From CAG-273 sp964618105 (lineage in GTDB: Bacteria > Bacillota > Clostridia > TANB77 > CAG-508), in assembly GCA_964618105.1 (NCBI GenBank), contig CAZUAJ010000001.1, positions 59,233 through 123,232 on the forward strand: a DNA stretch of 64,000 bases, given 5' to 3'. The notes under the pieces are model-generated. The model saw only the letters and a program-made list of their open reading frames with translations. It made no database searches and was not told where the DNA came from. Every line of letters starts with the position of its first letter. Within the stretch, counting starts at the first letter, position 1. The translations under genes and the position numbers were made by a program. This document shows, in pieces, positions 41,391 through 50,153 of this stretch.

Positions 41391-42188
41391 TTAACCTAAT
41401 GCAACATCTAATATCATCATTAAAACAAAACCAAAAATCATTCCAAATGTTGATAAATTTTTATTACTCATTATTGCTTCTGGTAAAAGTTCTCTTGCAA
41501 CTACTGTAATCATTGCACCTGCTGCAAAGGCAAGTAAAAAAGGTAACATGTTCCTTATATAAATTACAAGTATTACTCCTATTATTGCTGATACAGGTTC
41601 AACTAATGCAGATGCCTGCCCTATCATAAAACTTTTAAACCTTGAATACCCTTCTGACCTAAGTGGTAAAGAAACTGCAGCTCCTTCTGGGAAATTTTGT
41701 ATTCCTATTCCTAATGCCAACATTATTGCACTAATTAAAGTCATTCCTGGAACACCACTTGCTATTCCACCAAATGCTACTCCTACTGCCATTCCTTCTG
41801 GTATGTTATGAATTGTAATTGCTGCTATTAAAAGTATACTTCGTTTTAATGAACTTGAGTTTTGTCCGTATTTTTTATTTTTTAACATTTTATCCAAAAA
41901 CTTATCAGATAGTAATACAAATAAACTTCCTGTAATAAATCCAATAGCTGGTAATAGCCATGCTATGTAGCCAAGTTCTTGTGACAAATTAATTGATGGT
42001 TCTAATAATGACCAAAATGCCGCTGCAAGCATTACACCTGCGCTAAATCCTAAAATAGTATTTAATAGCTTGTTATTTATTTCTTTAAAAAAGCATACAA
42101 TAAGTGCACCTAATGCTGTTACGCCCCATGTGAATATTGTAGCTAGCAGCGCTTGAACTACTGGGTTTAATGTTTCAAACCAATCCAT
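41391..42188 (-). CDS. ZIP-family metal transporter
   Basis: 265 residues with eight membrane segments. The metal site of helix 4 (HNIPEGMAVGVAFGG) and the helix 5 motif (GIQNFPEGAAVSLPL) are the ZIP signatures. It imports Zn2+ or other divalent metals, opposite in direction to the CDF exporter at 24287-25171. No Fur/Zur-like operator is recognised upstream. Confidence 0.92.
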   Translation of the reverse strand: MDWFETLNPVVQALLATIFTWGVTALGALIVCFFKEINNKLLNTILGFSAGVMLAAAFWSLLEPSINLSQELGYIAWLLPAIGFITGSLFVLLSDKFLDKMLKNKKYGQNSSSLKRSILLIAAITIHNIPEGMAVGVAFGGIASGVPGMTLISAIMLALGIGIQNFPEGAAVSLPLRSEGYSRFKSFMIGQASALVEPVSAIIGVILVIYIRNMLPFLLAFAAGAMITVVARELLPEAIMSNKNLSTFGMIFGFVLMMILDVALG

Positions 42189-42329
42189 TTTTTCACCTCA
42201 CATTACATAATATGTATTAAAATTATATATTGTGATTAAGCCTTTGCTTCAACGGGGAAAGTATATTTGTCAAACAATTAATAAAACCATTATCCTGTAA
42301 CTATTCATTTAATAAACTTTTAATATTTC

Positions 42330-42372
42330 TTGACCAATTTGAGTGTTTAATGTATAATAGTTTTCGAAACTA
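42330..42372 (+). promoter_or_regulatory. Promoter and palindromic operator of the first acyl-CoA synthetase gene
   Basis: -35 TTGACC (42330-42335), 17-bp spacer, -10 TATAAT (42353-42358). The 15-bp palindrome TAGTTTTCGAAACTA (42358-42372) starts on the last base of the -10 and covers the transcription start. A further AAACTA/TAGTTT pair follows to 42385. The same layout occurs before the paralogue at 46484. The rest of 42189-42329 shows no gene. Confidence 0.8.
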
Positions 42373-42407
42373 CATATTATAGTTTAATAAATTATTTTGG
42401 AGGACTA

Positions 42408-44135
42408 ATGAAAAAAAAACAAACTATTATAAAATTTGATAATATCAAAGACCTACTGTATCATTCAGCCAATATTTACGCTGATAATACAGCTTTTACA
42501 ACAAAAATAAAAGATGGAAAAAATGTTAGATATATAAATCATACTTATACAAATTTATTAGAAGATATAAATTGTTTTGGTACAGCTTTATACAAATTAG
42601 GATTGCAAAACAGACGTGTTGCTGTAGTCGGACACAACTGTTATGAATGGGCAACTGCACATTTAGCTAATTTACTTGGTGGAATTGTTTCTGTCCCATT
42701 AGATAAAGGTTTACAAATTGGAGAATTAGAAGATTCTTTAATTAGAAGTGAAGCGGAAGCAATTGTTTTTGATGAAAAACTAAAAGAAGTTGTAGAAGAA
42801 ATAAAAAATGCTGGTAAAACAAATATTAAGTACTTTATATGTTTTACAAAAGTATCTAATTTTTTATATTTTTATGATTTAATTGATGATGGAAAAAAAG
42901 CTATTAGTAACAATTATGTAGATTTTATTAATTACAAAGTTGACCCTTATGTTATGAGCATTTTGCTTTTTACTTCTGGTACTACATCAAAATCAAAAGC
43001 GGTTATGCTAAACCAGTATGGAATTGCCACAAATATATATGATATGCAATTGGTTGAAACTTTTTATACAACAGATGTAAATATTGCCTTTTTGCCATAT
43101 CACCATATTTTTGGTTCTACCGGTATGCTTGTTATGTTAGCTTGTGGGGTTAAAACGGTTTTTCCTGACGGATTAAGATATATTCAAGCTAATTTAAAAG
43201 AATATAAAGTATCTGTATTTGTTGGCGTTCCTGTTCTAATAGATAAAATGTATTCTACTATTATGAAGGAAGTTGAAAAACAAGGCAAAACAAAGCTTAT
43301 AAACTTTATGATTAAATTAAGTAACTTTTTATTAAAGTTTCATATAGATATTAGAAAAAAAGTGTTTAAACAACTTATTGATGCTCTAGGTGGAAATATG
43401 AGATTTATAATATCAGGTGGTGCTCCACTTGATAAAAAAATTGCTAAATGGTTTAACAATATTGGTATTCACTTAGTTCAAGGCTACGGTTTAACTGAAA
43501 CCTCACCAGTTATTGCAGCGGAAAACGATAATATAATAAAATATGGTTCGGTTGGTATTAAAATGACAAGTCTTGAGGTTAAAATTGATAATGAAGACTC
43601 AAATGGAATTGGTGAAATTATTGTAAAAGGTCCAAATGTTATGCTTGGATATTATAAAAACGAAGAACAAACAAATGAAGTTTTAAAAGATGGTTGGTTT
43701 CATACAGGAGACTTAGGCTATTTAGATGATGATGGCTGTTTATTTATTACAGGCAGAAAAAAAGATTTAATAGTACTAAAAAACGGAAAAAAAGTTTTTC
43801 CTGATGAACTTGAAATGTTAATTAACAGATTGGATGAAGTTGATGAATGTTTTGTTTTTGGCATGCCAGATAAAAATGATAGTAATGATGTTAAAGTTTC
43901 TGTTAAAGTAGTATATAACGAAAGTGTTGCAAAGAAAAAATATTCAAATGCTACTGAACAGGAATTGCATGAAAAAATCTGGAATGAAATTAAAGAAATA
44001 AACAAAACACTTCCAATGTACAAATATATTAAACATCTTATTTTGACAAAAGAACCTTTAATAAAAACTACTACAAATAAAGTAAAAAGAAGTGAAGAAA
44101 TGAAAAAGATATTTGAAGTACAGAAAACTCAGTAA
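42408..44135 (+). CDS. AMP-forming long-chain acyl-CoA synthetase (paralogue 1)
   Basis: 575 residues. Adenylate-forming fold with the P-loop LLFTSGTTSKSKAVML, GGAPLDKKIAKWFNNIG, QGYGLTETSPVI, the hinge TGDLGYLDDDGCLFITGRKKDLIVLKNGKKV and the C-terminal Lys region TTTNKVKR. It activates fatty acids to acyl-CoA or acyl-AMP. GGAGGACTA precedes the ATG. It has the same domain order and many identical motifs as the gene at 44799-46484, and shares its operator. Confidence 0.9.
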   Translation: MKKKQTIIKFDNIKDLLYHSANIYADNTAFTTKIKDGKNVRYINHTYTNLLEDINCFGTALYKLGLQNRRVAVVGHNCYEWATAHLANLLGGIVSVPLDKGLQIGELEDSLIRSEAEAIVFDEKLKEVVEEIKNAGKTNIKYFICFTKVSNFLYFYDLIDDGKKAISNNYVDFINYKVDPYVMSILLFTSGTTSKSKAVMLNQYGIATNIYDMQLVETFYTTDVNIAFLPYHHIFGSTGMLVMLACGVKTVFPDGLRYIQANLKEYKVSVFVGVPVLIDKMYSTIMKEVEKQGKTKLINFMIKLSNFLLKFHIDIRKKVFKQLIDALGGNMRFIISGGAPLDKKIAKWFNNIGIHLVQGYGLTETSPVIAAENDNIIKYGSVGIKMTSLEVKIDNEDSNGIGEIIVKGPNVMLGYYKNEEQTNEVLKDGWFHTGDLGYLDDDGCLFITGRKKDLIVLKNGKKVFPDELEMLINRLDEVDECFVFGMPDKNDSNDVKVSVKVVYNESVAKKKYSNATEQELHEKIWNEIKEINKTLPMYKYIKHLILTKEPLIKTTTNKVKRSEEMKKIFEVQKTQ

Positions 44136-44148
44136 AAATTATTCTATT

Positions 44149-44235
44149 AAAAATCAGTAATGTTAAAAAGCACTACAGTTTTTACGTTTGTAAACTTATC
44201 TCGTATAAACTTTGTTTTTTACATTACTGATTTTT
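44149..44235. terminator. Long inverted repeat between convergent genes
   Basis: 15-bp exact arms AAAAATCAGTAATGT (44149-44163) and ACATTACTGATTTTT (44221-44235) around a 57-nt loop. It sits between the convergent ends of the acyl-CoA synthetase and the DUF1836 gene and has A/T runs outside, so it is probably a bidirectional terminator. Confidence 0.6.
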
Positions 44236-44241
44236 ATAGGT

Positions 44242-44751
44242 TTAAAATTTATTTAAATAAACTTTATCTGTATATAATTTATTGGCAAATGAATATACAA
44301 CTCTTTTTAAAACATATTTTTCAAAAGTTTCTCCTTCTTCTGAAATATATTCATTCCCTGCAAATATTGCACTAATAGCATTTTCTATACTCTCGCAAAA
44401 ACTGTTGTACATTATTTGTGCAGGAGTATTTTTAACAGCAGATTTCATCATAATAGCAATATCATTTATACTGTATAATGGCTTCAAAATACATATAACA
44501 AATAAACTAGCAATATGTTCTTTATTATATTTTTTGTTAATTGCAGATTTTATAACATTGTGCTTAACATAATTGTTTATCATACTTTTTGTTATTACAT
44601 GACCTTCTTTTTCTTTGCTAACATAATTTGATAATGCTTCATCTAAAAAGCATATTACCTGATCAACATACAATTCTAAGTTTGGAAGTTCTTCCCATCT
44701 TGGAATATGAAAATTAGCAATTTCTTTTGCTTTAAAAATTTCTTGCTCCAT
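44242..44751 (-). CDS. DUF1836 protein, possible transcription regulator
   Basis: 169 residues matching DUF1836 (YkrK-like): PRWEELPNLELYVDQVICFL, ITKSMINNYVKHNVI, KKYNKEHIASLFVICILKPLYSINDIA. The central part reads like a MerR-type winged helix, so DNA binding is plausible. It lies between two acyl-CoA synthetase genes that share an operator, and follows the second by 47 bp on the same strand. It is therefore a candidate for their regulator; this is inference. Confidence 0.8.
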   Translation of the reverse strand: MEQEIFKAKEIANFHIPRWEELPNLELYVDQVICFLDEALSNYVSKEKEGHVITKSMINNYVKHNVIKSAINKKYNKEHIASLFVICILKPLYSINDIAIMMKSAVKNTPAQIMYNSFCESIENAISAIFAGNEYISEEGETFEKYVLKRVVYSFANKLYTDKVYLNKF

Positions 44752-44798
44752 TTTACTCTCTTTCTATTTATTTTTTTAATAAGTTGTAATAATTAAAT

Positions 44799-46484
44799 TT
44801 ATCTTTTAATTTTATTAGTTGTAGTTTTAGCAAATTCTTTTTCTCTAACAACTACTTTGCTTATTCTCTTGTACATCGGCAATATTGCACACTCTTTTGA
44901 AATATCCTTTTTTAGTGTTTGTTCTTTGTTTTGTATATTTAACTCTTTTAATTTTTCTTCATTTAAAAACACTTCTGCACAAAGTCTTACATCACTTCCG
45001 CTTTCATCTTTTATTCCTGAAACAATAACTTCTTGAACATAAGGAATTCTCATAATATAATTTTCAATTTCTTCAGGAAATACATTTTTTCCATTATCTA
45101 AAACTATTAAATTTTTCTTTCTTCCTGTAATCATTAATTGCCCTTTATTATTTATTTTTCCATAGTCACCAGTTCTAAACCAACCGTCTTGTAACACTTC
45201 TGCTGTTTTTTCTGGTTGCTTATAGTAACCTAGCATAACTATGTCACCTTTTACACAAATTTCGCCATCACCTTCTGGAGTTACATCCTCAAGTTTTATT
45301 TCCACACATTCTAATGGAAAACCAACTGTTGAGCAATCATTGCAATAGTCCATATTGGCACTTACTAAAGGTGAACATTCTGTTATTCCATATCCATTAA
45401 TTAAGTCTATTCCTATTGTATCAAAAAATTTCCCTAGTTCACTTCTTACTGCAGCTCCACCAGTTACTATTTTTCTTAAATTTCCACCGAAAGCATCATG
45501 TATTGATTTGAAAAATTTCTTTCTTAAATCTATACCTATTTTTCTAAGTGCATTACTTACAGCCATCATCACCTTTAATATGCCTTCTTTATGTCCTTCT
45601 TTGGCATTTGACCATATTTTTTTATAAAATAATTCAACAAATGCTGGAACTACATATATATAGTCTGGTTTGTATAATTGCAAATTTTTAAGTACTGCTT
45701 TTAAGCTATCATTTATACATATTGTTGAATGATGATGTAGTGATACCAAAGTTCCTGCAACAGTTTCATAAGTATGGTGCCAAGGCAAAACAGATAAGCA
45801 TGTATCATATACAGTTGATACTCTTAATCCATAATATACTATGCTTATTAAGTTATGTTCTGATAACATTACCCCTTTTGCCATTCCTGTTGTTCCTGAT
45901 GTATATACAAGCATTTTTAAATTGTTATGATCTGGTACCATATCTACATAAGTTTTATCACCTTTTTCATAAAGCATTTTTCCTTCTGTTTTAAACTCAT
46001 TATAAGATAGTTTATTTGCTTGTGATTTTTCTAATTCAAACCCAATAAAATATTTTACATTTGGAGTTTTTGAAGCTATTTCATCAATATTTTTTTCATA
46101 TTTTTTTGAATAAAAAAGTACTTCACTATCACTATCATTTAACACATTAATAATATCATATACTGGTAATTCTTTGTCTAATGGTACAATTACGCCTTTA
46201 CTTTTTAATACTGTTAAATACACAGTTGCCCATTTATAGCTATTTTCACCTATTACAGCTACATGTTTATCTGCCATACTTATTGAATTTAATGCTGTAC
46301 CTAATTCAAACGTATCTTTTTGAAACTCTTTATATGTTACTTCTACTACTTTTCCCTTTTCGTTTTTATATTTAAACGCTATTTTATCTCCAGCTTGTTC
46401 AACTGCTATTTCAAGCAATTCCTTAATAGTTTCTACTTTTTGAACATCATAATATTTTAATTCTTTTGTTTTTTTCATTTTCAT
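44799..46484 (-). CDS. AMP-forming long-chain acyl-CoA synthetase (paralogue 2)
   Basis: 561 residues. P-loop LVYTSGTTGMAKGVMLS, GGAAVRSELGKFFDTIG, NGYGITECSPLV, hinge TGDYGKINNKGQLMITGRKKNLIVLDNGKNV, and C-terminal TTTNKIKR with the adenylation lysine. Same function class as paralogue 1. An ATG six bases downstream of the chosen one is equally well spaced from AAGGAAGG. Transcribed from the promoter at 46544-46572, apparently with the DUF1836 gene. Confidence 0.9.
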   Translation of the reverse strand: MKMKKTKELKYYDVQKVETIKELLEIAVEQAGDKIAFKYKNEKGKVVEVTYKEFQKDTFELGTALNSISMADKHVAVIGENSYKWATVYLTVLKSKGVIVPLDKELPVYDIINVLNDSDSEVLFYSKKYEKNIDEIASKTPNVKYFIGFELEKSQANKLSYNEFKTEGKMLYEKGDKTYVDMVPDHNNLKMLVYTSGTTGMAKGVMLSEHNLISIVYYGLRVSTVYDTCLSVLPWHHTYETVAGTLVSLHHHSTICINDSLKAVLKNLQLYKPDYIYVVPAFVELFYKKIWSNAKEGHKEGILKVMMAVSNALRKIGIDLRKKFFKSIHDAFGGNLRKIVTGGAAVRSELGKFFDTIGIDLINGYGITECSPLVSANMDYCNDCSTVGFPLECVEIKLEDVTPEGDGEICVKGDIVMLGYYKQPEKTAEVLQDGWFRTGDYGKINNKGQLMITGRKKNLIVLDNGKNVFPEEIENYIMRIPYVQEVIVSGIKDESGSDVRLCAEVFLNEEKLKELNIQNKEQTLKKDISKECAILPMYKRISKVVVREKEFAKTTTNKIKR

Positions 46485-46503
46485 GTTCCTTCCTTATATA
46501 TTA

Positions 46504-46572
46504 TAGTTTATTTTCCAAACTATGTTATCTAGTTTTCAAAACTATTATATACATTCTTATTAAATAAGTCAA
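46504..46572 (-). promoter_or_regulatory. Promoter and palindromic operators of the second acyl-CoA synthetase gene
   Basis: On the minus strand: -35 TTGACT (46567-46572), 17-bp spacer, -10 TATAAT (46544-46549). The perfect palindrome TAGTTTTCAAAACTA (46530-46544) begins on the last base of the -10, exactly as at 42358-42372. A second inverted repeat, TAGTTT-N7-AAACTA, lies at 46504-46522. Confidence 0.8.
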
Positions 46573-46651
46573 TAATTTATTACTATTTTTTATTTCAACA
46601 TTTCAATAAATTGCAAATACTATTTCTTTTCCAAAATATATTAAATTTTTA

Positions 46652-48217
46652 TTAATTCATCATAGTCTTAATAGCTTCAACTTCAGTTTCTACATCTAGC
46701 CTTGCAAATAAAACTTCTGGTTTTTCGGTTACTTTAATATTAGAAAGTTTATTATATTCTCTTAAACTATTCCATGTTCTTAGTTCTAATGGAATGTTAA
46801 GTTGATCTAACATTTTATCAGAAGTATATTTCATATATGGATTAATTAAAATTGCTATTTTACGTAAGTTTTCTACTAAATGGTACATAACAGATTTTAA
46901 TTCTTCTGTTTTTTCTTCTTTAAACAAAACCCATGGTGCTGTTTCATCTATATATTTATTTGTTCTTGAAACCAAATTCCATGTTTCTATAATTGCATTA
47001 CTAATATGATATGTGTCATAATTTTCTTCTACTTTTGTAATTATTTCATCTGAATATTTTTCTAGTTCTTTATCTATTTTTGAAACATTAGTTGGATATG
47101 CTTCTATTTTTCCATTAAAATATTTATTTATCATACCTATTGTTCTATTTAATAAATTTCCTAAATCATTACATAAATCAAAGTTAAATCTTTCTACAAA
47201 TCCTTCTGGTGTAAATGTTCCATCTTGTGCATAAGACATTTCTCTTAAAATAAAATATTTAAATGCATCTAAACCATAACGTTCAATAAGAGGTTCTGGA
47301 TATATAACATTTCCTTTAGATTTTGACATTTTACCATCTTTCATCATAATAAAGCCATGTGCATAAATTTGTTTTGGTAATGGTAAGTTTAATGCCATTA
47401 AGAAAATTGGCCAATATAATCCATGGAAGCGAATAATATCTTTACCAACCAAGTGTAAATCTGCTGGCCAATATTTTTGCATTAAACTATCATCATCTGA
47501 TAAATATCCTAATGCTGTAATATAGTTTGTTAAAGCATCTAACCATACATATACAACATGTTTTGGGTCTTTTCTTACTTTTATTCCCCAATCAAAGCTT
47601 GTACGGCTGACGCACAAATCTTCTAAACCTGGTTTTAAAAAATTGTTAAATAACTCATTTTTTCTTGATTCTGGCAAAATAAAGTCTGGATTATCATTAT
47701 AAAATTTTATAAGTCTATCTGCATATTTTTTCATATTGAAGAAATATGACTCTTCTTTCATTCTTTTTACTTCTCTACCACAATCAGGACATTTTCCATC
47801 TACTAATTGAGTTTCTGTAAAATATGTTTCACAAGGCATACAATACCAACCTTCATACTCTGATTTGTAAATATCCCCTTGCTCCATTAGTTTATCAAAA
47901 ATTTCTTCTACAACTTTTGTATGTCTTTCATCTGTTGTACGAATAAAATCGTCATATTCTATTTCCATTAATTTCCATAGTTTTTTAGCTTCTTCAGCCA
48001 TTTTATCAACATGTTCTTGTGGAGTTTTTTCATTTGCTTCAGCTACTTTTTGAATTTTTTGTCCATGCTCGTCCATTCCTGTAAGCATATATACGTCAAA
48101 TCCTTTAGCTTGTTTATATTTTTTTATTGTATTTGCTAGTGTTGTAGTATATGCTGTACCTATATGAAATCTTCCACTTGGATAATATATAGGTGTTGTT
48201 ATATAAAATTTTTGCAT
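46652..48217 (-). CDS. metG: Methionyl-tRNA synthetase
   Basis: 521 residues. Class I signature PSGRFHIGTAYTTT, zinc-binding CMPCETYF and CPDCGREV, and KMSKSKGN. It is the short form: it ends after the anticodon-binding helical domain and lacks the C-terminal tRNA-binding EMAP/Trbp111-like domain found in many bacteria. A GGGGGAAAATAGC site precedes the ATG. Confidence 0.96.
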   Translation of the reverse strand: MQKFYITTPIYYPSGRFHIGTAYTTTLANTIKKYKQAKGFDVYMLTGMDEHGQKIQKVAEANEKTPQEHVDKMAEEAKKLWKLMEIEYDDFIRTTDERHTKVVEEIFDKLMEQGDIYKSEYEGWYCMPCETYFTETQLVDGKCPDCGREVKRMKEESYFFNMKKYADRLIKFYNDNPDFILPESRKNELFNNFLKPGLEDLCVSRTSFDWGIKVRKDPKHVVYVWLDALTNYITALGYLSDDDSLMQKYWPADLHLVGKDIIRFHGLYWPIFLMALNLPLPKQIYAHGFIMMKDGKMSKSKGNVIYPEPLIERYGLDAFKYFILREMSYAQDGTFTPEGFVERFNFDLCNDLGNLLNRTIGMINKYFNGKIEAYPTNVSKIDKELEKYSDEIITKVEENYDTYHISNAIIETWNLVSRTNKYIDETAPWVLFKEEKTEELKSVMYHLVENLRKIAILINPYMKYTSDKMLDQLNIPLELRTWNSLREYNKLSNIKVTEKPEVLFARLDVETEVEAIKTMMN

Positions 48218-48252
48218 GCTATTTTCCCCCTTTTTATATACAAATAATTAGA

Positions 48253-48285
48253 AAATATAACTGTTGTATTTCAACAGTTATATTT
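48253..48285 (-). terminator. Terminator downstream of the small membrane gene
   Basis: AAATATAACTGTTG pairs perfectly with CAACAGTTATATTT (14 bp) around TATTT. Confidence 0.75.
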
Positions 48286-48293
48286 AGTTACTA

Positions 48294-48632
48294 TTAAATT
48301 TTATTCCAAAACCAGTCTAAGCTATTGTCTATACTCTTTCTTCTACCTTCTTTTACTTCCATGTCATCTATCCATAAATATGAAATAAAAGTTAGAAAAA
48401 CAAATATTAAATCAATTGTTGTAGATGTTGTAATTGCATGATATATTTCTTCGCTTTTGGTTGAAAATAATATAAATTCTACTGTGTGACCAATTAACAA
48501 AAATAAGAATGCAAACAACATTGTTCCAATAATCCATGCTTTTTTGTTTTCCCTTGCTAGGTAAAGTACTAGTACAAATAGTACTACTCCTACAAAAACT
48601 GAAAATGGTTGTGAAAAGTTAATAATTGGCAT
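48294..48632 (-). CDS. Small three-helix membrane protein
   Basis: 112 residues, not recognised. Three membrane segments: FSVFVGVVLFVLVLYLA, AWIIGTMLFAFLFLLIGHTVEFILF and TIDLIFVFLTFISYLWI. The C-terminus is polar and ends SLDWFWNKI. AAGGAGGAATTTTAA precedes the ATG. It follows glmM by 33 bp in the same direction, so it is probably co-transcribed with it. Confidence 0.6.
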   Translation of the reverse strand: MPIINFSQPFSVFVGVVLFVLVLYLARENKKAWIIGTMLFAFLFLLIGHTVEFILFSTKSEEIYHAITTSTTIDLIFVFLTFISYLWIDDMEVKEGRRKSIDNSLDWFWNKI

Positions 48633-48665
48633 TTAAAATTCCTCCTTTGTATTTTTTATTTTAAA

Positions 48666-50030
48666 TTAGTTTAATTTTTTTTCTATTAATTTTGCTAATT
48701 TTTCTGCTTTATCTTTAATGTAAGCTTGATTTTCTCCTTCTATCATAACACGAATTAATGGTTCTGTTCCTGAAGGTCTAATTAAAACTCTACCATTACC
48801 TGAAAATTCTTTTTCAAGTTTTGCTATTTCTTCTTGTATTTCTGTATCTTCTTTATATAAGCTTTTCTTGCTACTTGACACTTTTGCATTTATAAGTACT
48901 TGTGGATACATTTTTATAATTTCACATAATTCAGATGCTTTTTTCTGTTTTTCAAGCATAACTCTAATTAACATTAATGATGTTAATATTCCATCCCCTG
49001 TTGGATTGTAATCTAAAAATATAATATGACCAGACTGTTCTCCACCTATATTATAGCCATTTCTTAGCATTTCTTCTAAAACATATCTATCTCCAACTTT
49101 AGTTTGTACAAAATTCAAATTGTTATTCTCTGCATATTTTTTTAATCCTAAATTACTCATTACTGTTGCAACAACTGTATCATTTTTCAATGTTCCTTTT
49201 TCTTTCATGTAATTTGAAATAATAGCAAGCAACTTATCTCCATCTATTTCATTACCCTTTTCATCAACAGCTAAACATCTATCCCCATCACCATCATAAG
49301 CAATTCCAATATTACAATTATTTTCTACAACATATTTTTTCAACATATCTAAATGTGTAGAGCCACAATTTTCATTAATATTAACTCCATTAGGAGTATT
49401 GTTCATAATATAATGTTTTATTCCTAATGCTGTAAATACTTTTTCTGCAACAACTGATGTAGCTCCATTAGCTGTATCTATTGCAACCACAAAATTATTT
49501 GTTTCGTAATTTTCAAATTCTTCTTCAAAGTTTTTTCTAAAGAAATAAACATATTCATCTAAAAGGTCTGTTCTTACTTCTGCTGTTCCTATTTTATCAT
49601 TAACAGCTGTAAAGTCACTTAATTTTTCAGAATCCATCATTTCTTCTATTTCTTCTTCTATTTCATCTGGAATTTTCATTCCTTTGTTACTAAAATATTT
49701 TACACCATTAAATTCATAAGTATTGTGTGATGCAGAAATAACAACACTTGCATCAGCTTTTAATTTTTTTGTTAAATATGCTACTGCAGGAGTAGGAATT
49801 ACTCCCAAGCTTTTTACATTTGCCCCATAGCTTAAAAAACCAGCTGTCATTGCACTTTCTATTAAAGTGCCAGAAATTCTTGTATCTCTACCAATTAATA
49901 TTGTAGGAGAATGATTTGAATGTTTTGCTAATGCATAAGCTCCTGCTTTTGCTACACGATATACCAATTCTGGTGAAAGCTCTGTATTTGCAATTCTTCT
50001 TATTCCATCTGTTCCAAAATATTTTCTCAT
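48666..50030 (-). CDS. glmM: Phosphoglucosamine mutase
   Basis: 454 residues. The phosphoserine loop SASHNTYEFNGVKYF, the metal loop DGDGDRCL, the sugar-binding GGEQSGHI and the phosphate-binding RPSGTEPLIRVMIEG are all in place. It converts glucosamine-6-phosphate to glucosamine-1-phosphate for UDP-GlcNAc and peptidoglycan. A GAAAGGAAATATGTAAA site precedes the ATG. Confidence 0.96.
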   Translation of the reverse strand: MRKYFGTDGIRRIANTELSPELVYRVAKAGAYALAKHSNHSPTILIGRDTRISGTLIESAMTAGFLSYGANVKSLGVIPTPAVAYLTKKLKADASVVISASHNTYEFNGVKYFSNKGMKIPDEIEEEIEEMMDSEKLSDFTAVNDKIGTAEVRTDLLDEYVYFFRKNFEEEFENYETNNFVVAIDTANGATSVVAEKVFTALGIKHYIMNNTPNGVNINENCGSTHLDMLKKYVVENNCNIGIAYDGDGDRCLAVDEKGNEIDGDKLLAIISNYMKEKGTLKNDTVVATVMSNLGLKKYAENNNLNFVQTKVGDRYVLEEMLRNGYNIGGEQSGHIIFLDYNPTGDGILTSLMLIRVMLEKQKKASELCEIIKMYPQVLINAKVSSSKKSLYKEDTEIQEEIAKLEKEFSGNGRVLIRPSGTEPLIRVMIEGENQAYIKDKAEKLAKLIEKKLN

Positions 50031-50153
50031 TTTACATATTTCCTTTCGAAAGTTATTATATACTTAGTTTATTCATTTTACTATATGTTTGTGTAATTAA
50101 TTTTACATCTTTTGAATTATATCACATTATTTTAAAATTGCAATATTTTATTT

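Noticed and set aside
44149..44235. Miniature inverted-repeat transposable element
   Set aside because: 15-bp arms without flanking target duplication, sitting exactly between convergent genes; a bidirectional terminator explains it better.
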